Origin: Stratiolaelaps scimitus
Taxonomy: Eukaryota; Arthropoda; Arachnida; Mesostigmata; Laelapidae
DNA length: 64,000 nt
Direction of reading: 5' to 3'
Assembly: GCA_019614645.1 (NCBI GenBank)
Contig: JABWDB010000036.1
Coordinates: forward strand, 3,096,001-3,160,000
Part shown: positions 12,765 to 25,050 of the stretch, piece by piece
How the letters are laid out: each line of letters opens with the position of its first letter
How positions within the stretch are numbered: the first letter of the stretch is position 1
The notes under the pieces: model-generated
What the model saw: only the letters and a program-made list of their open reading frames with translations
Told to the model about the DNA's origin: nothing
Database searches by the model: none
Translations under genes and position numbers: made by a program

Positions 12765-12960
12765 AGCCAGCGACTGGCTAGCACAGTCTCTGAGATGCCG
12801 GAGGTCGCGGGTGCAAATCCCGTGGTGGGCGATCTGGCCTTTATAAAGGACTAGTTCGCCAAGCTTACCCAAGCTGTCGCCTAGACGAAAGTATGTTTGC
12901 TGGTAAAAGCTAAGTCGCTTTCTCTAACTACAAAAGACAGGATTTGCGGGATCAATTCCT
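12765..12960 (+). repeat. tRNA-like SINE heads in tandem
   Basis: Two Pol III B-box-like blocks follow each other: GCGGGTGCAAATCCCGTGGT near 12810 and GCGGGATCAATTCCTGTGGT near 12945. Each is followed by similar sequence. The first has a tRNA-like D-arm region (CTGGCTAGCACAG). There is no complete cloverleaf, so these are read as tRNA-derived SINE material rather than tRNA genes. Confidence 0.5.
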
Positions 12961-13189
12961 GTGGTGGGAGAGTTAGTCTTTGACGGCAACGTTCAATCTT
13001 CCCCGAATCGCAATGAAAATGAACTAAGAGCCAACGAACTTATCAGTTCCGAGGTTCCAAGCGCTCGAGGCCTAACCGCTCGAATTTCCTCTGTGTTACT
13101 GCGTAGGGGTCGTACTCACTACAGCGGCGAATACCTCAGCCGTGACTAATAAGGAAGACCGTCAATCTCCTCGACAATGGGGGCCCGAA

Positions 13190-13345
13190 ACAGACTGGTC
13201 TGCTCCATCAGGGTCAAGCGCGCAGGGTCACCCCTTTCGCAACGCCTTTTCCTCGCTATGAGGCAATTACATTGTGGGATGACCTCGGCCCGACACCCCA
13301 TGCCCAACTGACTATTACTAATTATATTGTTTCTAATCGGCTGAG
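13190..13345 (+). mobile_element. Fragment of the RLE-type LINE, 3' end
   Basis: The plus-strand frame contains KRAGS..SQRL.LA followed by an ACTAATTATATTG-like tail. This corresponds to the very end of the LINE protein coded at 31746-33236 (KRAGSFLLQRLSLA) and to the decayed copy at 62270-63650. Base-level similarity is strongest over the block coding KRAGS through QRL. The copy is short, 5'-truncated and frameshifted. Confidence 0.65.
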
Positions 13346-13479
13346 GGTCACCTCGAAGAAAAAAAAACATACTATAGTACACACAATTTATGCAGACAGA
13401 AGAAAATATAAAACACCGAGTCTATCAATGAGAAAAACGACGAAGTTATCAATGTCCACTCCTCGCACTGCCCTTTTTG

Positions 13480-14540
13480 CCGCCACCAGCGATCAACTTT
13501 TCTTTCCGTCGTCCGCCATGGTCCCGTCGCCGTCGCCACCGCCGCCGCCGCTACCACCGCCTCTCTCTGAGAATTATTGTTGTTGTTATTGCTGTTCGTC
13601 GTAGGCGTCGTAATCTGTCCGATGGTAGCCGAGGGCTGTCTGCTTTTTTTTGGCCAGGTGCGACCGTCGTCTGTCCGCGAGGCTCTCCTGCCCCTCCGGT
13701 GTGGCTCGATCGGCCGTCGGCAAATGTTCGCTTCGTAGCTGACTGCGCTGCGCTCGGCTAAGCCCAGTTCAGTTCACTCGTTTTCGTTGACTGGCCGCCG
13801 CCGCCGCCGCCACCGCCGCTGCTGCTACCCTCGCCCTGCTCATTGGGCTCCGGGAGCGGCTGCGCCTGTACCAGCAGAGGCCAATACTGTCCGCGCTGCT
13901 GCTTCTGCAGCGGCAGCAACCTGCCTGCTGATTGTCCGTCCGTCAGTCCCAGTCGATCGGCCGTTCGGTCGTCGTCGTCCGGCCGCCGTGTGTTACTTAC
14001 CACTTGCTAATAGTAGTGTACTACGAACTGTTAGTGGCGGTCCGGCGGGCCAGCAGCAGTGGCTCTATGATAGTCATGCTCGGGCGGCAGCGGTGGTGAT
14101 TGCGGTCGCTCGTAGCCGTTTGTGCGTTGTGTGTGATTGCAACTACAGCAGTAGCAGCAGTAGCAGCAGCAGCAGCATTGATACGATATCTTCGCCGACG
14201 AGCATACACAAGCAACGGGATTAGTGGGGGAAATTGTGCTGTTCGAATGAATCCGTTCTAATAATTGCTCCTGCCGCAGACAACAACAACAATAACAACT
14301 GTAACTGTTCCTACTACTGCAACTGTTGCTGTTGTAGGCTAGTGGTGATGTTCTCCGGGCTCTCGTACACTCGCGACGGCGGAGGATGGTGTTTATTTGT
14401 AGAACGTTATTGACTGTTGCCGTGGTCGCCTTTAGCGATTATCGTACACAGCAGCAGCAGCAACAACAACAACAACCATCATCATACAGCTACTATTGTT
14501 GCTAGCAGCGTGCGATTCATCGTGTACGTTTGTGATTGTT
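13480..14540. promoter_or_regulatory. CpG- and trinucleotide-rich region, candidate promoter/5' leader of the AF9/ENL gene
   Basis: CpG density rises sharply over the AT-rich surroundings. Runs of CCG occur near 13540 and 13792-13823, and runs of CAG/CAA occur at 14145-14178 and 14440-14490. No credible coding frame is present, since all six frames are open through repeat composition. It lies on the coding-strand side of the YEATS gene that starts at 18387, whose 5' untranslated exon is not otherwise accounted for. Assignment to that gene is inference. Confidence 0.35.
14145..14178. repeat. (CAG/TAG)n trinucleotide tract
   Basis: Interrupted CAG repeat lying in the CpG-rich region. Related CAG/CAA tracts lie at 14440-14490. 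Confidence 0.9.
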
Positions 14541-15825
14541 ATTGTGTGATACGGTTATCATCATTGTGCATTGTGTGTGCATAACAAGCGTCAAGCAGTC
14601 AACGACGAACAGCACGAAGCATGAACGGATATGATAAAAAGCAACAACAATAACAACAATTGTGTAGGAGCCCAACTCTGACTGGTCGGTCGTCATCAGC
14701 CGTCACAGCCGTGATCGTTCACCAAACGTGAACGTGTTTGTTGCCCGCGTGTACGTGCGGTTATGAGGAAACGTGTTGTGGCTGCTGTTACCACTGCTAC
14801 GCCATCTGCTTCTGGAGGACGAAGAGCGAAGTGAACTCTCGATTGACTGATCGATTGATCGATCCATGTGTACCACTATTGTCTACTGTAGCGGTGGTAG
14901 TAGTCACCGAACTACTAAAGCGAATGAGTCCAGCCGACGGCTATGGCGAACGGTGAGTGAACAGACAACGGAGAATCGCTCATGGGAAGATCACCCAGCG
15001 GCAAGGAAACCTCAACCATGTAACATAACAGCAATAATGAAATCAGAAAAGGGGGCGGGCGGGGGAGGTTGAAAAACAAAGGGAAAGTAAACAAAAACTA
15101 ATTAAATAGAGAATATGATCATGATGATTATAATAATAATAATAATACATGATGGCGAAGGTATATATATATATATATTCGTATACTAGTCTAGCCTGGA
15201 GAGGTGGCGATGCTCGAGCGACAGAGCATCGGATGTCACCGCCAATTCCGACTATCCCATAGAGGTAGCTGGCAACGCTCCGCCGCTGGTAGTTACGAAG
15301 ACGAAGATACGGGACTTTACAGCGCTAGCAGCAGGGGCCAGCAACACCCCCATCCCCCACTGGCTATGACAGGGTCGAACAACTGCTGCTGCTGCTGCTG
15401 TGCTTTTTACTTTTCGTTGTTGCTACTATTGCTAATGCCGCTAGCGCCTGATGCTGCTGCTGCTGCTTCTCGACTATTGCACAATCGAGAGTAAGGTATA
15501 TAATATGAATAATAACAGGAATGAACGTATACCCTGCCACACCACCGAAGCAGAAAAAGGATAAGGCAACGCCATAAGCAGCAGCATCACCGTGTCAACG
15601 TGCTGATTTTGCTGCTGCCCCTTGTGTTGGGAGGTCGAGGGAGGGGGGGATTTCGTAAGCATTTTTTTTGTTCCTCCGTTTATGATTATCGTGGTGATGA
15701 TGATCGTCTACTTGAAATGCTGCTGGTTCGGTTAGGTTATTCTGTAGGCTGTAAGTCAGCCCGGAACATTTACCTATTGGATTATCCTATTTTGAAATGT
15801 GAGTGATTCCACTATATCAACGGCG

Positions 15826-15826
<1 letters not shown>

Positions 15827-15856
<30 letters not shown>
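15827..15856. repeat. (TA)n microsatellite
   Basis: About 15 uninterrupted TA units, 23 bases upstream of the SINE fragment at 15880. Confidence 0.95.
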
Positions 15857-15858
<2 letters not shown>

Positions 15859-15879
15859 GGCGCAAAAAAATTATGCTGA

Positions 15880-15954
15880 TTATGAAGCAATGCCGAAAGC
15901 AGTCCCGCGGACGGTCAACTGTTGGATGAGAACCTTTCGGGGAAATTTACTTAG
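15880..15954 (+). mobile_element. SINE fragment, 3' module
   Basis: It carries the GAAGCAATGCCGAAAGCAGT block, a diverged GCGGACGGTCAACTGTTGG block and the GGGAAATTTACTTAGG tail of the SINE family seen complete at 60535-60725. Confidence 0.75.
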
Positions 15955-16050
15955 GTTATCTTGGTTTATTCATGGTGGGAGTAAGGCACAAGTGTCTCCG
16001 CACTGGCCTGGGTGACACGATTGACGGTTGCTGTTTTGACAAACACTCGG

Positions 16051-16111
<61 letters not shown>

Positions 16112-18386
16112 AGAAATAAGTCATGAAAGTAAAACAATGAACGACCGGGTGGGGGCAATTGAACAATAATGTGAGTTTATAGCTGCTCTGTCCCTGCTGT
16201 TCTGCTGTTGTTGTTATTACTGTTGTCGTCAGAACTGAGAGCAAATCGGCCTACCACGACGTGTTGTTCAAACTGAGCTTGTCGGGGTCACGTGCGATGG
16301 TGGCGGCAGCAGCATCCCAGCAAACGCACGGGTCTGTAGGCCCATATCGAGATACACATGTTCGCCCCATCAATACCGTTCATCTGCGCTGGCCATTATC
16401 CAATGTGCAGATCAACAGCGACGGAAGCAGTTCGAACGGCGGATCGGTGTCTGTCTTCGATTGCGATAACTTGAAACTTGCCTTGAATCAAAGCTGTCTC
16501 ACAGTCAGTTGATCGGGCGATGGTGAATACAACACACACGACTCTATATCGATTAATGCTGGGTAGCCAGGAGGTCTGTCGATGGGTCACGGGGCTAACG
16601 GGATGCAGAGTATCAAACGCAAACTCTGACACCAAACCGAGAGGTGACTAGGTCGTGTAAGTGTCTTGGTGAAACAAATATGAAATGATCCGTTGAAATG
16701 ACGTCCACGTCTTAGAGCAGCGCAAGAGAAGGACGGAGTTTGTTTGTATCCCTATGTAGCCGGCGCTGTTGTCTGATTGTGGAGACCAATTCGTCCATAT
16801 ACTTATGTATATATATATATATGTATGTATCGCTTCAATGGTGAACTTATAGTGATGCATTAATTGTGATTTGGCCCTGATTAGGGTTTCTGCTGTTCTG
16901 GTGGCGATTCGCTTTGGTGAACCGTTTGCCTTTCTCACGATGATGACGACCACGACGACAACAACAGCAGCAGCAACATCAATGCCAGCATTGTGACATG
17001 TTATAGAGACTGCTATAGAGTAACACGAACGGCCAACGTTCACTAGTCCACAACGCTTACACACACACCACTGCGCTCCATTCACTGGTGACGGTCGAAC
17101 GCCGCTGTTCTATACATGCTAAACTCGCTGATGACTAGCGATAAGTACGCGAGAAAGCTAATGAGAGCTAAAGTTGTATTCGTTATATATATATATATAT
17201 ATACACGCCTCTTCGAATCTGACCAAACGATGCTAGGATTCTATAAGCAGCTCCCGACGTGCCGTAACAACGAGAATACTTCCTCAACTTGTTTGATGAG
17301 CTGGAGATGTACGGGGTGTTCTATCAATAGCGTTTCCTTGGGATGTGTATTCATAAATATTCACAAACACCACATACATATGATCTTATGTTCATTGTGT
17401 AACTTTCCTCCTGCTGTCAACCGGCAGTCGGTCGCTTGTCATCATCATTTCTTTTTCTCGGTTGGCCAGATCTAGCTTGATTGCAAGGAATACACACAAT
17501 TTCTGAATAGGAAAACACACTCACACCCATACACACTTGGCTTTAGACGGCTTGTTTCAGCTTGTATCAGTAATAAACATTGAGTTTGTTGTCGGATGTA
17601 ATCACGTTGGATATTATATATCCTTACTGAGAGAATGATTGTTGTTGCTCACTGAGAGGTGCGTGTATGTCTATGTCATGTTCTATGTGTTACGGGGTGA
17701 GCGAGCTATGGGAATCGATTGGACGAAAGAGTACTCCTGTGATAACTGGTCGATTTCTCTAAACGGCGAAATTGAGTACGAATGTCATATCGCCTAGCTC
17801 TGTGTAACGTTAGGAACGTGCGTTGGTTATGCATGGAAAGACGTTCCCTTATTTGTGCATCCATTGAGTTGAATTTATAGTTGTCCAATAGAAAATGTTC
17901 CCTTCGTATTATGAATACAAATGGAACACGATGGAAAACAAAGCAACTCTGGCTACCTACGCACATTGCGGCGAAAGTCATTTCATACATTTGAGGTGAC
18001 CGTAAATAGAAATTGAGCAATGCAACTACCGAAAAGACGTGTGCAATTTTCGTAGTGATCTCAATCAATCAATACAGGAATAGCATCTTTGGCAAAAAAA
18101 AAATTACATTCGACTCTTAGTGTCATCTAGGCACGTGGCTCATTGACAGGCACATTGAATCTCCGATGTTCGAATATAGACAAAAAACGTAATAAATAAA
18201 AAAAAATATATATATATATATACATAGTGGGAGAAGCCAATATCAGAGTGATAGCCTGCCCCGTGAAAATGCTTACAGAGTATTTTTGTTGTATCTTTTC
18301 AGTTAATGCGTAGCGGAGACACGCTACTGACGGGAGTGACAACAGTGGCGCCATCACCTGTCGACTTCGCGCCTTAAGATCAGTCA
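15955..18386. other. Non-coding stretch upstream of the YEATS gene
   Basis: No gene is recognised. Microsatellites include a long (AT)n array at 16054-16107 and shorter AT runs near 16808, 17186 and 18208. Part of it may be the first intron of the downstream gene. Confidence 0.5.
16054..16107. repeat. (AT)27 microsatellite
   Basis: Uninterrupted AT array of about 54 bases, one of the longest in the window. Confidence 0.97.
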
Positions 18387-21300
18387 ATGATGTACGGACG
18401 CTCGGTAGAGGTGAAAATTGAGCTCGGCCATAAGGCCGTGCTCAAAGATCAGCCCACTGCAGAAGGCTATACCCACGATTGGACCGTATTTGTCAAAGGC
18501 CCTGAGGGATGTAAAATCGACAACTTTGTCGAAAAGGTTATATTCATGCTGCATGAAAGCTTCCCCAAGGCGAAGAGGACAATTCGCGAACCGCCATATC
18601 AGGTTAGTTTTGCATTGGATACATTATTCTGGACATATATTTACTTGATGTGCATGTACAATTCGCGATAAGAACATGAATTATAATCCATCAATTATTA
18701 TGATTATTATTGTCGAGATGACGTAAGTTTGTAAAAACAAAAAATATATGTATATATATATATATATCTCCTTCTTTCTGCAGAGAGTCTATGCCATCGA
18801 CTCTCCCGGGACCATCATGGTCCCGACCTGACCCCTGTCCCCAATTATTGTATAATAAATATCGCTATATATATATATATATATATAACAAACGTTTTAT
18901 AGGGCTTCCTGTTGTCCATCAAGTAACGTGTAGCTTGTGCAGAAGATGCAGATCAGCTAGTCCTAACATGCGTCTATTCCAAATTGTTGCTATTGTTGTT
19001 GTCGACCAATAATAGGTAACGGAAAGCGGCTATGCTGGCTTTAACATGCCTATTTGGGTGTACTTCAAGACGAAGGAAGAACCAAAGAAGATTGACTTTG
19101 TCTACGATCTCTATCTGTCATTGGACGGCAAGCCAATTAACAATATTCGGTGTGAGAAACTGACTTTCCACAATCCGCCCGAGGACTTTTGCCAGAGGCT
19201 GCTTAAGGGAGGTGGGTCAATCAAACTGCCAGCCGCATCTCCCAACAAGAAGCCATCGGGACCTCAAACACCACCGGAGAAGCGCTCTCCTCAACAGCCC
19301 CAATCCCAGCCGAGCGGGTCAGCAACCAAGCCGCTCGCTGATCTATTCAGCGGGTCCAACACGAAGGATGCCAAGGTAGGATGCCAAGTATTGACACATG
19401 TATTGTGTTGACTGGAAGGTAGGGGGCGGAGGGAGCATATTGCGGAAAAAACGGACAGAATGTTCTTGTAATCGTCCTTCGAGAAGTTGCACCGTCAAGG
19501 TGCAGTTTCTCAGCAGGGTACTTCGGTGCCGGCGGACAAAAACAAACAAGCTGATGATAAATGCTGCGAAGAGTCGTCCACGCATTTCCGAGTTCGTGGG
19601 AGACCTCTGTGGAGTCTTGTTTGGAGTTTCCCTTTTACACAGACTAGTCTTACAGGACTTTTGATGCCTCTAGGATAATCTGACAACAATCTAAAATCTA
19701 TTTGTTCGTGTCCGCCATAGGCACTTGTATCTTAATGAGATTCAACGTATTTGCTACTCTGAACAGCATTTTGGCTAACATTTAGCTTTAATACCTCCTA
19801 CCGATTACCACCAAGTTCACAATACGTTGTAAATCGAACAGATCATAACTACGTCCGACGTTCTTCTGAACAGCAAAGTATGATCTATAGACTTACTTTT
19901 GTTTGGTATTTTATAACGAAACTCGTGTTCCCATGTTGTTGCCTTTGGTGTCCTCTGCTAATTCTCGTCAACGCAGTCCGGGGCAGCGCAGACGCAGGAT
20001 GCAAAGAAAGACAAGAAAAAAGACAAACGTAACAAGGACTACAAAAAGGAGAAAAAGGACAAAGATGGACGAAGTCGATCGGATAAGGACAAGGATGCAA
20101 CAGCGGCGTCCTCCTCCCGCGACGAGAAGACCACTAGCAAAGACAGAGAACGCGACAGGGAAAGCACTAAAGGCGACAAGGATCGCGACAAACCTGACAC
20201 GAAGGCCGATCAGGAGCGGGACAGCAAATCAAAAGAAAGTACCAAGGACAAGGAGCGAACGTCGGCTAAGGAGTCGAAGGACAAGGAGGCGATAACGAAA
20301 CAGAAAGAAAACAGCAGTAGTAAGAAATCGGCATCGGTGCGGTCAAGTCAGTCACCTCCAACGGTAAGTTGGTCGGTAACTACAACCGAGGACACGATGG
20401 GCAGGGAGGGAGCAGACCAGAGGGTTTCGAAGCGGAGGGGGAATTCTCAATAGAAGAACTATACGATTATTATTGCTATTATAATACTCAAAAAAAAATA
20501 GCACTCTCTGGACGTTAACCGCTTCGTAAGCAGCAACGACTCGAATGGGTGCGCCTGTCCTGCTCGTGTGTACCCTTTGTATCTCGAAACGCTGGAAGGA
20601 ATCCATTTTCCGTTAGTTCAGCTAAAGTATCTATTGTGCGTATACGACGATTCCAGCCCAGACTGACATTCCCAACTCGATGAGCGGGTGTTACTTCGTT
20701 GGTTATTCACACGTCAGTTGGCGACTTTTCCCTGCTCCTTACGAATTATACTTACTAATTATAATTATTATCATTACCACGCGCTTATCGCGGTTGCAGG
20801 CGACGGAAGTGAAGAAAGAGGACGCAAAGAGTCGAGAGGACCGAAAGCGGCCTCTTGACGTCAGTCCTAGCGAAGGGACCGGCGAACGCGAAAAGGACAA
20901 GTCGTCGAGCAGTGATGACAAGGAGGCCAAACGAAAGAAGAAATCTTCCTCTCACAAGGATTCGCCTGACGCAAAGAAGCCCCGTCTCGCCTCGCAAGAA
21001 CACCCGACCACATCGGGATCGAGTGACTCGCTCAAGTCGAAACGCAGCAAATCTCGAAGTAAACCGCCACTCGTGTCGTCGCCATTAGTCGAAAGCAACG
21101 ACGACATGGAGCTGTCGTTCACACCATCGCCTCCGGAAGCGAAGAGCAGCGTTGCCCCGTCGTCCGACCGCAAACGGTCGGCCCCGAAGGACAAAAGTGC
21201 AAGTCCCGCCGAGCGTAAGGAGGTCCGCCCTCCGCCGCCTCCGCCGTCGCGGTCAAAGAAAACGCCGACGACGACGACAACGTCATCGTCATCTAGCGCC

Positions 21301-21723
21301 TCGCCGATGCAGTCGGCCACCGTCAGCAGCAATAGTAACAAAAGTGGCAAGAAAAAGCCATCGCCAAACAAACCGCCTACCCAGCAACCGCAACAGTCGA
21401 CGCTACTACAGCCGCCGCCGCCGCAGCAGAAGCCGCAACCGCACGCGCCGCGGCCCCCGCCGCCGGCGATGGGGGCTCTCGCGGCGATGATGTTGGAGAT
21501 GGACGCCGAGAGCGTCTCGTCACCGGAGCTCGACGACCGTCGGCGCGAAATGCTGAGTGTGCTGAAAGTCAAAATTCTAAAATTGGGCGACGACAAAATC
21601 CAGCAAGTGGTTGATATCATTGAGATGTCGGGCAAATTCGAATTGAGCAGTGACAGCTTCGACTTTGACCTAACGTACATTGACAACCTCACCCTTAGTC
21701 GACTTCAAAAACTTCTGAGCTGA
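18387..21723 (+). CDS. MLLT3/MLLT1 homolog: AF9/ENL-type YEATS-domain transcription elongation factor (4 coding exons)
   Basis: AF9/ENL proteins read acylated histone lysines through a YEATS domain and recruit the super elongation complex and DOT1L through a C-terminal AHD. The exons are 18387-18602, 19016-19375, 19977-20363 and 20800-21723. All junctions are phase 0 with GT/AG ends, giving 628 residues. The ATG has an in-frame TAA 12 bases upstream. Residues 1 to about 125 form the YEATS domain, with [35 protein letters not shown] and [12 protein letters not shown]56, F59, G77 and Y78 fall at the same numbers as the human AF9 acyl-lysine pocket, and Y28 replaces its F28. The middle is disordered: a Lys/Asp/Glu-rich exon 3, then Ser/Pro-rich blocks and [14 protein letters not shown] sequence. 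Residues 566-628 are the AHD, with [20 protein letters not shown] and [18 protein letters not shown]. It is a single-copy-type ortholog of Drosophila ear. Confidence 0.95.
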
Positions 21724-23436
21724 CAACACAGCAGGCATTCTAGCAATCGCCACTAACAACTGAACTTAACTCTAATCAACAGCAGCAACAACAACAATTC
21801 CATTTAGTTCAAATGTATCCGTATTATATGTAGTAGTGATAGTATTAATTATTATGATTACTTTGTTCACAAGATGTTGTTCGATGTTCAATCCAGCCGA
21901 AGTCGCCGGGTGGACAACAATACAAGGGTGGGTCTGCAGAAACAAGAGGACACAGGCGTGTGTGTGTGTGCGCGTAGGTCACTTTGTCCAGGATTCATAG
22001 CCGAGTCCTTGGAGGGGAGGATAATCATTTGAGGAGAACAAATGGTATCATATAGCCCAAACTTGCAAACAACGCGGTCTCAGTGTGCATATCATTCATT
22101 GAAGTTCTTTATGACTTGATCATGAAAAGATACTTATGTCGTCGCTTATGTACCGCTGAATCGCATGAACAGCGAACAATCGTCAGCAGACGGGAGATAT
22201 CTGTGACTATGAACCAAAACGCTCGAGGGAATGAAATGGATACTGACCTCACCAGTGATACGGAGTATGAAACAATGGCATTGAGGCAATACAACCAATA
22301 CTGGCAGGTTGATGGAAGGGCGGTACAACTCAGGTTAATATTACTCACGCAACGATAGGACCAGTGTTGACGAGCGTACTGCACACTACCCGGTCTGAAG
22401 TCGTGTCTTCTAGAGGACAACAGTCCTTAATTAAAGCTCTAAAGATAAAGGAGGCGCTTACTTAGAACAACGCATCCTTTGAAGTAAGATGTTGTTTGAG
22501 AAGGTTTTCAAAATGCTGGACGAACAGGTTGCCTTTAGACTGCAAGTGCGAATTCGCCGTGGTAACCTATTGTCTGTCTTATCAAGGCAACAGAATCGGT
22601 CCGAACAGACTGGTGCAGGCAACGCTCTATGGAAGTAACCAGAAATCGAGGTGTGATGTCACTTCTACATTTGCCTGTACACACCCCTCGTTCGATGCTG
22701 GTCCGAAGTGATTTGGGCGCGATTGTCCCGATGGCACCGGATTGAAAAAGATAATTCTCAAACAACCAAGCTTAGTGGTGAATGTTCCAACTTTGCGAAT
22801 ATTCACCTCAGCTCATCTCTGAGGAATCCGGTTCGGTATATTTCGCCGCTGTCATGCACCTTGCAAAAAGTCAGTTTTGAAGTCTATGGACACGCCACAC
22901 ACGCATCCAACAACCATATGAGATTCCGGTGGCATATGAGAGCTTAGCTTGCTGATTACTAGTTAATCTGTTTTTGATGAAGACCTACACCTGATTAATT
23001 GTCATTGATGGACCACCAATCATATGTGATGAAAAATGACCAGCGAATGGGTGAAACTAGTTGTTAATGAAATTTTTCTTCTTTAACTTAGACTTATATC
23101 TGTTGCCGGCCAAAATTAATTGAGATTTTGGCTGGCTTTGCCAATCCAGATGCATTCTTCATGATTCTGACTAAATGGTCACCATCCAACAGGAAAGTGT
23201 CGATGTGACAATGACTGCTACTTACGATTTATTTATTTATTACCTCTGTTGTATGTTGGTTGTATATTCTTAGTCAATGGGTAATCGATATGCAAGACCA
23301 GCAAGTCCATTATCTTCCTGTAACAATGGCAACAACAATAATACCAACAACAACAAAATATACCACTTACTATTATGCTGCTGTATCGTTATCATAATTA
23401 TATGAGATAATGTCAGACTAAGTAATTGTTTGTGTA

Positions 23437-23451
23437 ATATATATATATAGA

Positions 23452-23494
<43 letters not shown>
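23437..23494. repeat. (AT)n microsatellite with one interruption
   Basis: AT array interrupted by AGATCT, then followed by GTGTGT. Confidence 0.95.
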
Positions 23495-23500
<6 letters not shown>

Positions 23501-24957
23501 ATCATCAATAGATGATAGGTTATCTCCCGTGAGCACCAATTATTTCCACAGAGACATATGTTGAACGGTAACGAGTTGACCCATTTGACCCCATGGATAG
23601 ATTTCTGATCATACGAGGCGAACGTCGAAGCTGCGAATTATTGCTAATTAATTATCAATCAATCGGGATGATCACAACTCCCTGCTGTTAGTGGTCCGGG
23701 ATAGTTGAGGATGACCGATATTCGACGAGTGTATTCTTAAGCTTTTCTTTTCTCAGCTGAAGGAGAACTTTTCTTCGTCGTTTTTCCCCTTGACTGTCTC
23801 CGTGAGCCTGACATATTTCTTGCCTGGTATTTCCTGTATGGTAACGGCTCTCTCGTTGATTGATCTGATCGATGCTCGAGCTTCACATACCATATATATA
23901 TGAGATTCCTCTAAAGCTGTATACATTTTCATTAAACAACAACAACAACGACAGCAAATCAAACAAAAATGAAAAAACTAACGGTTCAACGAACGTTCAA
24001 CGCAGGACGCCTGTTAGTTACGGTGATGATGATGATGACAGATACTAATTGGCACATCTGTTACACCTTCATCAAGCTGTTAACGGATTGATAAATGATT
24101 AGAATTAATGAGCGAAATGAATGGATGAACAGGATAACAGCAGCACTCGCACTTGTTGTCGACATGATTACGAATACAAGCCAGCACCATCAGCTAACAG
24201 GGCAATCAACAATTAACAAAGGAAGAGAAAAAACGAAAAGGGTACAGATCGGATTGATCCTACAATCTACCGCTGTCTCTATCCTCCTCTGTGATGCGCA
24301 CCATGATCGTATCGTCGATAATTTCGGATCGCCCGGTGCAATTTTCACCCGGCAGAGCAGCGTTTGCCAATTGTGTGAGTGTTGTGTACGAGAGGCCACG
24401 TGAGATAATGCATGGCCCTGTAAGTACGTCATGTACATGTATGTCATATCTGAGTGTGTCTGTGTGTGCGTGTGTGTATATGAATGTTTGTGTATACGCG
24501 GATGTTTGTTCGTTTTTACGTGCGTTTCGGTGTATTAAATATTTGTCAGACTGTATTTTCAGCGTGTGTCTAGATAGTATAGTTGTCCTGTGTGAGCAAC
24601 GTCTTTATGTGAATCTGATCAAGGTTGTCGTCGGCGGCTGCGAAAACCTCGCAGACAATGTGTATACAATCGATGCAATGCCAACATACGACACCCGTCT
24701 CGGTATCAAAACAAATTATATATATATATATATATTTGTAGTCATCTCGAGCGGGAGCAGCAAGCCAAAATTGTAGATGTACAGACAAGGGCGGCGAAGA
24801 TATCTAAATGATGATAGACCGCTACACTGTTTCTTATTGGATTCTTTGTTGACTTTGACGGAGGCGGGCAGTCGATGTAGTGTCGTTGTTCGTCGAAATC
24901 TGAAACCTGCTGATATCGAGGCGGTGATAAACTCATAGTGCCACTCGTGTTAATTTG

Positions 24958-24959
<2 letters not shown>

Positions 24960-25006
<47 letters not shown>

Positions 25007-25011
25007 AAGCA

Positions 25012-25044
<33 letters not shown>

Positions 25045-25050
25045 TATATA
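24960..25050. repeat. Double (AT)n microsatellite
   Basis: Two AT arrays of about 42 and 38 bases separated by GTGTGTAAGCA. Confidence 0.95.

Noticed and set aside
13477..14224. Long Arg/Ala/Ser-rich frames on both strands
   Set aside because: They arise from CCG, CAG and CpG repeat composition; all six frames are open and none is protein-like.
19903..20295. 130-codon Arg/Lys-rich frame in the YEATS gene
   Set aside because: It is the wrong frame of exon 3 (19977-20363), which joins its neighbours in phase 0 in a different reading frame.
20952..21692. 246-codon minus-strand frame, Gly/Ser-rich
   Set aside because: It is the antisense shadow of the low-complexity last exon of the AF9/ENL gene.
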